Shown: in pieces, positions 7,652 through 12,585 of the stretch
How the letters are laid out: every line of letters starts with the position of its first letter
Position numbering within the stretch: the first letter of the stretch is position 1
Notes under the pieces: generated by a model
The model's database searches: none
What the model was told of the DNA's origin: nothing
The model's input: the letters and a program-made list of their open reading frames with translations, nothing else
Position numbers and translations under genes: made by a program
Assembly: GCA_030430515.1 (NCBI GenBank)
Contig: JAUIKX010000081.1
Span: 1 to 12,585 of the forward strand
Source: Gammaproteobacteria bacterium
Lineage (GTDB): Bacteria > Pseudomonadota > Gammaproteobacteria > Pseudomonadales > Azotimanducaceae
Length of the DNA: 12,585 nt
Direction: 5' to 3'

Positions 7652-7665
7652 ATCTCAGATCTACT
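7647..7665. repeat. Inverted repeat overlapping the TBDR3 stop codon
   Basis: AGTAGATC (7647-7654) and GATCTACT (7658-7665) are perfect 8-bp arms with a 3-base TCA loop. The left arm includes the TAG stop of TBDR3 (7649-7651). There is no following T-run. With the GC-rich hairpin 12 bases downstream it forms a tandem hairpin 3' end, as after TBDR1. Confidence 0.5.
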
Positions 7666-7676
7666 TTGCACGAATG

Positions 7677-7704
7677 GAGGCCGCGCATTGCGCGGCCTCT
7701 TTCG
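7677..7704 (+). terminator. Terminator between convergent TBDR3 and oppF
   Basis: GAGGCCGCGC (7677-7686) pairs perfectly with GCGCGGCCTC (7690-7699) around an ATT loop, and a broken T-run (TTTCGTTT) follows on the + strand. The - strand side has no T-run, so it stops TBDR3 transcripts best. For the opp operon it could act as a 3' stabilising hairpin or a weak terminator. Confidence 0.8.
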
Positions 7705-7721
7705 TTTCAGGGTATGAGAAA

Positions 7722-8684
7722 TCAGTCGTAGAGGAAGCAAGCAACCTGCCGGTCGGCATCACCGTTCAGCGGCTTGAGCTTCGGCGTTTCCTGCCGGCAC
7801 TGCGGCATGACCTTTGGGCAGCGGTCCGCAAAACGGCACCCGGCGGGGATATTCACCGGTGAAGGAATTTCGCCGGTAATGCTGGTGGAGGCCCGATGAC
7901 GCTCAGATTCCGGGTCAGGTTCCGGGTTGGATGAGGTAAGAATCTGCGTGTAGGGGTGCGCGGGTTCAAAGAACACCGGGTTTGCGGGCCCCACCTCTAC
8001 CAGGCTGCCCAGATACATCACCGCCATGCGGTCGCTGACGTAGCGCACCATGGATAGGTCATGGGCGATGAACAGCAGCGTCAGCCCCAGCTCCTTTTTG
8101 ATGCTGTCCAGCAGGTTCACCACCTGCGCCTGCACGGATACATCCAGCGCGGAAATGGGCTCGTCGCACACGACGAATTCCGGTTCCAGAATCAGTGCCC
8201 GGGCGATGCCGATGCGCTGGCGCTGGCCGCCGGAAAACTCGTGTGGGTAGCGCGACATGTGGTCGGGTTGCAGGCCCACACGGCGCAGCCACTCGGCCAC
8301 CCGCTCGCGAATTTCGGTCGAGTTTGCGTTGCTGTGCAGGCGCAGACCTTCGCCGATGATTTCAGCCACCGTCATGCGCGGGTTCAGCGACGAGTAGGGA
8401 TCCTGAAAGATCATCTGCATGCGCGCGGCGTACTTCTGGAAGTCAGCGGCGCGGTAGTGTTGTGGCAGCGCCTCGTCCCCGTATTTCACGGTACCGCTGG
8501 TTTTGTCGTGCAGCCCGAGAATGGTCTTGCCGAGCGTCGATTTGCCCGAGCCGCTCTCGCCCACGAGGCCGACGATCTCGCCCTCGTAGATCGTCAGGCT
8601 GACGTCGTCCACCGCGTGCACGCGCTGATCGCGGCCGATGTCGAAGTATTTCACCAGGTGCTCGATGCTCACCAGAGGGGTCAT
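7722..8684 (-). CDS. oppF: Oligopeptide/dipeptide ABC importer ATPase, OppF/DppF type
   Basis: This 320-residue ATPase is one of two nucleotide-binding subunits that power peptide import through OppBC, bound to the cytoplasmic face of the inner membrane. The motifs are intact: Walker A GESGSGKST (42-50), Q-loop IFQDP (92-96), signature SGGQRQR (151-157), Walker B with catalytic Glu175 (CDEP) and the H-loop His208 (AHDL). The C-terminal extension (about 235-320) is the oligopeptide-transporter-type domain, starting with AHPYTQ and carrying C283-R-F-A-D-R-C289, C296 and C316. That four-cysteine set is seen in the family, and related ATPases have been reported to bind an iron-sulfur cluster. Its ATG overlaps the oppD stop in an ATGA arrangement, with GAGGTG five bases ahead, which points to translational coupling. 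It is the last gene of the operon. Opp or Dpp specificity cannot be settled from sequence. Confidence 0.95.
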   Translation of the reverse strand: MTPLVSIEHLVKYFDIGRDQRVHAVDDVSLTIYEGEIVGLVGESGSGKSTLGKTILGLHDKTSGTVKYGDEALPQHYRAADFQKYAARMQMIFQDPYSSLNPRMTVAEIIGEGLRLHSNANSTEIRERVAEWLRRVGLQPDHMSRYPHEFSGGQRQRIGIARALILEPEFVVCDEPISALDVSVQAQVVNLLDSIKKELGLTLLFIAHDLSMVRYVSDRMAVMYLGSLVEVGPANPVFFEPAHPYTQILTSSNPEPDPESERHRASTSITGEIPSPVNIPAGCRFADRCPKVMPQCRQETPKLKPLNGDADRQVACFLYD

Positions 8685-9715
8685 GCGCTCACCTCTTTGC
8701 GGTAGAGCCCGTCCAGGCGAACGGCTGACGACTCCGGATGCTGCAGGAAGCAGCGGCTGAAGTGGTCGGTGGTATCGCTCATGGCGAACTCAGGCGGCAC
8801 GACGTCGTTGCAGACCTTCATGGCGGCCGGGCAGCGGGCGCAGTAACCGCAGCCTTTCGGCGGATGGAAGAGGTCCGGCGGACTGCCGTCGATGGGCGTC
8901 AGTCGGTGTTCTGCTTCTCTGTCGTTCACAGGCATGGCGGCTCTCAAGCCCAGCGTGTAGGGGTGGGCGGAGCGGTAGAACACGTCGTCGACGGCGCCTT
9001 TCTCGACGATCTGCCCGGCGTACATGACGGCTACCTCATCGGCCATGCGCGCGACGACACCCAGATCGTGGGTGATGAGGATGATGGCCATGTTGGTGTC
9101 GCGCTTGAGGTCGTTCATCAGGTCGAGAATCTGCGCCTGAATGGTCACATCCAGTGCCGTCGTGGGTTCATCGGCGATGAGCACTGCGGGCTCGCAGGCG
9201 ATGGCGGTGGCGATCATGGCCCGCTGCAGCATGCCGCCGGAGAATTCGAAGGGGTACTGCTTGGCCCGCTTGGCGGCTTCCGGGATGCGTACCATCTCCA
9301 GGAGTTCCACCGCCCGATTGAACGCCTGCTTTGCGGTGAAACCACGATGCACTTCCAGCGTTTCAGCGATCTGGTCGCCAATGTTCATGGTGGGGTTGAG
9401 CGAGGTCATCGGGTCCTGAAAGATCATGCCGATCTCGGCGCCACGGATGTCTTCGCCGCCGACGATGGGGTTGCCGAGAATGTTGCGTCCCCGCAGCTTC
9501 GCGGTGCCGGAGGTGATGCGCCCTGGCGGCATGGGGATCAGCCCCATCACCGATTGCACGGTCACCGACTTGCCGCAGCCGGATTCGCCGACGACGGCCA
9601 GGGTTTCCCCGGCATCTACCGCGAAGCTCACGTCGCGCACGGCCTGCACCGTGCCGCCGTAGGTGTCGAACTCCACGGCCAGGTTCTCAACGCTCAGTAG
9701 TTTGTCGCTACTCAC
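8681..9715 (-). CDS. oppD: Oligopeptide/dipeptide ABC importer ATPase, OppD/DppD type
   Basis: This is the partner ATPase of OppF, 344 residues from a GTG start. I preferred GTG 9715-9713 because GAGGA stands nine bases upstream. An ATG six codons earlier (9733) lacks a ribosome site and the added residues are not typical of the family. Motifs: Walker A GESGCGKS (43-50), Q-loop IFQDP (around Gln100), signature SGGMLQR (159-165; the usual form is SGGMRQR, so Leu replaces Arg), Walker B ADEP with Glu183, and H-loop His216. The C-terminal domain contains the cysteines C289-x2-C292-x2-C295-x6-C302 and C322, five in all where four are usual, a likely iron-sulfur-binding tail. The start overlaps the oppC stop by eight bases and the end overlaps oppF by four. 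Confidence 0.94.
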   Translation of the reverse strand: MSSDKLLSVENLAVEFDTYGGTVQAVRDVSFAVDAGETLAVVGESGCGKSVTVQSVMGLIPMPPGRITSGTAKLRGRNILGNPIVGGEDIRGAEIGMIFQDPMTSLNPTMNIGDQIAETLEVHRGFTAKQAFNRAVELLEMVRIPEAAKRAKQYPFEFSGGMLQRAMIATAIACEPAVLIADEPTTALDVTIQAQILDLMNDLKRDTNMAIILITHDLGVVARMADEVAVMYAGQIVEKGAVDDVFYRSAHPYTLGLRAAMPVNDREAEHRLTPIDGSPPDLFHPPKGCGYCARCPAAMKVCNDVVPPEFAMSDTTDHFSRCFLQHPESSAVRLDGLYRKEVSA

Positions 9716-11084
9716 GGGATCGCATCCTCGCATCCAGGGCGTCGCGCAGTCCGTCGCCGAGCAGGTTGAAGGCCAGCACCGTGATGCTGATGAACAGCGC
9801 CGGGAAAATCAGCTCGTGGGGCGTGCTCAGCATGGTCTTGATGCCCTCGTTGCACATGCTGCCCCAGGATGGCGTGGGTGGTGCCACACCCATGCCGATG
9901 AAGGAAAGAAACGCCTCGGTGAAGATGGCGGAAGGCACTGCGAAAGTCAGCGTCACCAGAATGACCCCCATGGTGTTGGGAATCATGTGCCGCAGCACCA
10001 GATAGTTGGTCTTGGCACCGAGCAGCCGGGAAGCGCCGATGTAGCCTTCTTCGCGGATCTGCAGGATCTGGCCGCGCACGAGACGCGATGTGGCGGGCCA
10101 GCTCAGTATGACCATGGCGATGAGCATGGGCATGATGCCGCTCTCGCCGGGGCCGATGCCGAACATGATTTTGAAAAGAATCATGAAAAGCAGGAAGGGG
10201 AGTGCCACAACGAAATCGGCGAAGCGCATCATCACCGCATCGGCGCGGCTCCCGAGGAAGCCCGCGGTGGCGCCGTAGCCCACGCCCAGCAGCACATATA
10301 GAAACGGCGCGACGATGCCGATGAACAGCGACACGCGGGCACCGTGCATGAGCCTGGAGAGTAGATCCCGGCCTAGATAGTCGGTGCCCAGCGGATGCAG
10401 AGCGAGTTTTATGGCGTCACCTTCGCGCACCGCAGCAGCATCTTCGATGAGGCCGCGCTTCACGGCGCCCTGAGCGGTGATGGCGTTGTGCACCTCGACA
10501 TACAGCGTCTCACCCTCGCCGCTTTCCTGGTAACGCGCATCCAGGGGCACGACGGTGTAGTAGTAGCCGCGTGCCTTGAGATCCAACCGATCTTCGAACC
10601 AGGTTTCATCCGGTGAGAACTGCTCGCCCAGCGGCAGGCCGTAGGCTTTTTCCGGTCCGATCGGGAAGATGTTGCGATAGATGCGGTAGCCGCCTTCCGC
10701 GGTCGCGTCGACGTCCCAGATCAAGCGCACGGCCTGGGTATTGGCAGGCTGGGCTGTGCGCAGGCCCGAGCCAGGGCTATCGAGCGTCTCGCCGCGCCAT
10801 GGCGTATAGGGTTCGACCACCGTCGCGCGGCGATCGGCCCATGGCGGTTGGCTGACCTGATCCAGATCCTGCACCGACGGGTCGATCTGCCACACGAGAG
10901 GACCGATCAGCGTGAAGGCCAGCAGCGCAATGACGATATACAGAGAAATCAGCGCGCGGCGATTGTTCTTCAGGCGGATCCAGGCGTCTTCCCAGTAAGA
11001 AAGCGACGGCCTGGAGAGCACTTGCTTGTGCTGCTCTACATGCAGCGGTTCGAACGCATCGGCGCTGAAAGATTGCTCCGCCAT
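9708..11084 (-). CDS. oppC: Oligopeptide ABC importer permease OppC with inserted Fn3-like domain
   Basis: This is one of the two membrane subunits forming the inner-membrane peptide channel. It has 458 residues, while OppC/DppC proteins are usually about 290-310. Residues 20-81 are a normal OppC N-terminus with cytoplasmic SYWEDAWIRLKNNRRAL and TM1 (about 44-63). Residues 230-458 are a normal permease core: HPLGTDYLGRD (230-240), further helices, the EAA loop at 346-372 (EGYIGASRLLGAK...HMIPN) that contacts an ATPase, and a C-terminal NLLGDGLRDALD. In between, residues 82-229 are extra. Within them 113-199 reads like a fibronectin type III domain (AVRLIWD, GGYRIYRN, TWFEDRLDL, GYYYTVVPLDA, then LYVEV). 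By topology it faces the periplasm. The frame is continuous across it, so it is not a frameshift artefact. The gene starts 4 bases after the oppB stop and its ribosome site is weak, consistent with coupling. Confidence 0.93.
   Translation of the reverse strand: MAEQSFSADAFEPLHVEQHKQVLSRPSLSYWEDAWIRLKNNRRALISLYIVIALLAFTLIGPLVWQIDPSVQDLDQVSQPPWADRRATVVEPYTPWRGETLDSPGSGLRTAQPANTQAVRLIWDVDATAEGGYRIYRNIFPIGPEKAYGLPLGEQFSPDETWFEDRLDLKARGYYYTVVPLDARYQESGEGETLYVEVHNAITAQGAVKRGLIEDAAAVREGDAIKLALHPLGTDYLGRDLLSRLMHGARVSLFIGIVAPFLYVLLGVGYGATAGFLGSRADAVMMRFADFVVALPFLLFMILFKIMFGIGPGESGIMPMLIAMVILSWPATSRLVRGQILQIREEGYIGASRLLGAKTNYLVLRHMIPNTMGVILVTLTFAVPSAIFTEAFLSFIGMGVAPPTPSWGSMCNEGIKTMLSTPHELIFPALFISITVLAFNLLGDGLRDALDARMRSRE
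9725..9729 (-). promoter_or_regulatory. Ribosome binding site selecting the oppD GTG start
   Basis: Read on the - strand this is GAGGA, nine bases before GTG at 9715-9713. It lies within the last codons of oppC and overlaps an in-frame ATG region, making the ATG at 9733 an unlikely start. Confidence 0.55.
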
Positions 11085-11087
11085 GGT

Positions 11088-12020
11088 TCAGTCGAGCCTC
11101 ACACGTGGGTCGATGAGGCCGTAGACCACGTCGACCGCGATCACCATGAACACCAGAAAGGCGCCGTAGAAGACGGTGGTGCCCATAATGACGGTGTAGT
11201 CCAGCTGCTGAACCGCTTCCACGAAGTAGCGCCCAAGGCCTGGTATGGCGAACACCAGCTCTACGACAAAACCGCCGGTGGTGATGGCGGCGATGGCCGG
11301 GCCCAGCACGGTGATGACCGGCAGCACGGCGTTGCGCAGCTGGTGCTTGGTGAAAATGCGGGTGGGCGGCAAGCCTTTGGCCTTTGCTGTGCGCACGAAA
11401 TCAGAGTTGATGATCTCGAGCATCGATGAGCGCATGAGGCGCGTCAGGTAGGCCATGGTCGATAGACCCAGCACCAGCGCCGGCACGATCATGTGCGACA
11501 CGGTGCCCCAGCCACCGACGGGCAGCACGTTGAAGCCAAGGAGGTTGTTCAGATTCACAAGGCCGAGCTGGCTGATGGCGGCCACTACGAAGCTCGGTAC
11601 GGAGATGCCCAGAATCACCAGAAACATGATGATGATATCGGGCAGGCGGTTGCGGTAGAGCGCCGTGAGCGCGCCCCAGAGCACGCCGCCGAGGCCGGCG
11701 AACGTCACGGCCAGCAGACCGAGGGTGGCGGATACCGGGAAATGTTCGCGGATGATGTCGTTCACCTCGCGGTTTTTCTGCGTGAAGGATATGCCGAAGT
11801 CACCGCGGGCGAGGTTGCCGAGGTAGATGAGGTACTGCTGAAAAACCGGCTTGTCGAGACCGTACTTGGCTTCCAGATTGGCGCGAATTTCCGCTGACAC
11901 CGCTTTTTCGGACGCCAGAGGGTCGCCCGGCACCATATGCATGGCGGCGAACGTCGCGGTGGCGATGAACCAGACCGTAATCACCCCCTGAATGAGCCGC
12001 TTAGCGGTGTAACGCCACAT
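11088..12020 (-). CDS. oppB: Oligopeptide/dipeptide ABC importer permease, OppB/DppB type
   Basis: This 310-residue integral inner-membrane subunit pairs with OppC to form the translocation path, and the length is normal for the family. Visible marks: N-terminal MWRYTAKRLIQGVITV leading into TM1 (about 10-27), the periplasmic FAAMHMVPGDP and LEAKYGLDKPVFQQYLIYL segments, GDFGISF (73-79), TM segments near 97-118, 129-148, 174-192, 236-256 and 280-304, the EAA loop at 207-234 (DFVRTAKAKGLPPTRIF...AVLP) for ATPase contact, and the FAIPGLGR motif (258-264). The start is fixed by homology to the usual OppB N-terminus. The nearest purine run, GGAG, is only two bases from the ATG and AAAGG is 14 away, so initiation may be weak or depend on upstream translation. 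It follows the binding-protein gene by 57 bases and precedes oppC by 3. Confidence 0.95.
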   Translation of the reverse strand: MWRYTAKRLIQGVITVWFIATATFAAMHMVPGDPLASEKAVSAEIRANLEAKYGLDKPVFQQYLIYLGNLARGDFGISFTQKNREVNDIIREHFPVSATLGLLAVTFAGLGGVLWGALTALYRNRLPDIIIMFLVILGISVPSFVVAAISQLGLVNLNNLLGFNVLPVGGWGTVSHMIVPALVLGLSTMAYLTRLMRSSMLEIINSDFVRTAKAKGLPPTRIFTKHQLRNAVLPVITVLGPAIAAITTGGFVVELVFAIPGLGRYFVEAVQQLDYTVIMGTTVFYGAFLVFMVIAVDVVYGLIDPRVRLD

Positions 12021-12056
12021 GTCTCCGATACGAGCCTTTATTGTTATCTTTGTATG

Positions 12057-12072
12057 ACGGCTCAGACGCCGT
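12057..12072 (-). other. Intergenic hairpin between oppA and oppB
   Basis: ACGGC and GCCGT are perfect 5-bp arms around a 6-base loop in the 57-base gap after the binding-protein stop. There is no T-run after it on the - strand, so full termination is unlikely. Hairpins in this position commonly protect the upstream binding-protein message, giving more binding protein than permease. That role is inferred here, and the stem is short. Confidence 0.35.
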
Positions 12073-12077
12073 ATCCA

Positions 12078-12585
12078 TCAATCGGCTTCTGCGGCAATGG
12101 AGGCGAAGCGGTAGTCCGGATCGGCACCCACCACGCGTCGCACCAGGCCCTGGATCTGTCCGTGCACCACATAGGAGGTGCCGCGTTCGTAGTGGGGCAG
12201 AATGACGGCCTCTTCGTGAATGATCTCCTGCATGCGCGCAAACGCCGCCATGCGCTCCTGCTGATCGACGGAGTTCTGCGCGACAGCCACCAGAGCGTCG
12301 TATTCTTCATTCACCCACTGGCCGTGGTTGTTGAGGTTCCATGACGCAAACAGATCGCCGAACGTCAGCGGATCATCGTAATCCGGCCCCCAGCCGGCCA
12401 TGACCACGTCGAACTCGGCGCGAGTCATCTTTTCCAGCCGCTGCTTGAAAATCTGCGCGTCGATCTTGATGTCGAGCCCCAGGGTCTCTTTGTACACAGA
12501 CTGGAAATACTCGGCCTGGCTCTTTGAGATGGGCGTGTCGCCGATGAGCATGGTCAGGGGTGGAATTTCATCTACGCCCAGTTCC
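12078..12585 (-). CDS. oppA: Periplasmic oligopeptide-binding protein, C-terminal part (partial)
   Basis: This is the end of a family-5 extracellular solute-binding protein (SBP_bac_5) that captures peptides in the periplasm and delivers them to OppBC. The frame runs off the right edge, and about 169 residues are visible. The signal peptide and most of the protein are missing. Diagnostic sequence: ETLGLDIKIDAQIF, then EFDVVMAGWGPDYDDPLTF and DLFASWNLNNHGQW, which match the conserved 'GW..DY.DP..F' region of OppA-like proteins. Next come the YDALVAVAQ and MQEIIHEEAVILPHYERGTSYVV segments that normally precede the C-terminus. The DYDDP form is closer to OppA than to DppA (GD.GDPDNF), which favours oligopeptides, but cargo cannot be assigned from this piece. 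It is the first visible gene of the operon, and the promoter would lie outside the window. Confidence 0.92.
   Translation of the reverse strand, partial: ELGVDEIPPLTMLIGDTPISKSQAEYFQSVYKETLGLDIKIDAQIFKQRLEKMTRAEFDVVMAGWGPDYDDPLTFGDLFASWNLNNHGQWVNEEYDALVAVAQNSVDQQERMAAFARMQEIIHEEAVILPHYERGTSYVVHGQIQGLVRRVVGADPDYRFASIAAEAD

Noticed and set aside
8738..9700. Open frame of 320 codons on the + strand antisense to oppD
   Set aside because: It is a mirror of a fully supported ATPase gene. Its Gly/His/Val-rich sequence has no domain and no ribosome site of note.
9708..11084. OppC length explained by a fusion or frameshift error
   Set aside because: The frame is open throughout, both flanks align with normal OppC parts, and the extra segment itself has domain-like sequence, so it reads as a true insertion.
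1..12585. CRISPR array, tRNA, insertion sequence, prophage or attachment site
   Set aside because: On reading both strands I found no spaced direct repeats, no cloverleaf with CCA end, no transposase or integrase motif, and no terminal inverted repeats.

Overview
The window looks like chromosomal DNA of a Gram-negative, TonB-receptor-rich proteobacterium. A marine-type gammaproteobacterium is my best guess. The grounds are three outer-membrane TonB-dependent receptors (TBDRs), a GC-rich but not extreme composition, and codon use that looks even across the genes. No rRNA, marker gene or mobile element is present to fix the taxon. I see no tRNA, CRISPR array, insertion sequence or phage gene.

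Left two thirds (1-7700): three TBDR genes on the + strand, each followed by its own intrinsic terminator, so each is probably a separate transcription unit. TBDR1 (2-1372) is cut by the window edge and only its barrel C-terminal part is visible. TBDR2 (1918-4629) and TBDR3 (4796-7651) are complete, with signal peptide, TonB box, plug and barrel. TBDR1 and TBDR2 belong to the same broad 'siderophore-type' family. TBDR3 is of a different subtype, with an RSLVLINGRR plug motif and four cysteine pairs. Between TBDR1 and TBDR2, on the - strand, lies a small, very acidic 71-residue protein gene (1455-1670) with a good ribosome binding site and no recognisable function.

Right third (7722-12585): a complete oligopeptide/dipeptide-type ABC import operon on the - strand, reading right to left. 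It has a substrate-binding protein (only the C-terminus is in the window), two permeases (OppB, OppC) and two ATPases (OppD, OppF). The last four genes are tightly packed: a 3-nt gap, an 8-nt overlap and a 4-nt overlap. TBDR3 and oppF converge on a strong hairpin at 7677-7699.

How they may work together (inference): TBDRs move large substrates across the outer membrane using TonB energy, and the Opp system takes peptides from periplasm to cytoplasm. Their adjacency suggests, but does not prove, a shared peptide or peptide-like substrate.

The most unusual item is OppC. It is 458 residues, about 150 longer than usual, because a periplasmic segment carrying a fibronectin-type-III-like domain is inserted between transmembrane helix 1 and the conserved LGTDxxGRD motif. 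Otherwise the gene families are ordinary, and I do not claim a wholly new system.
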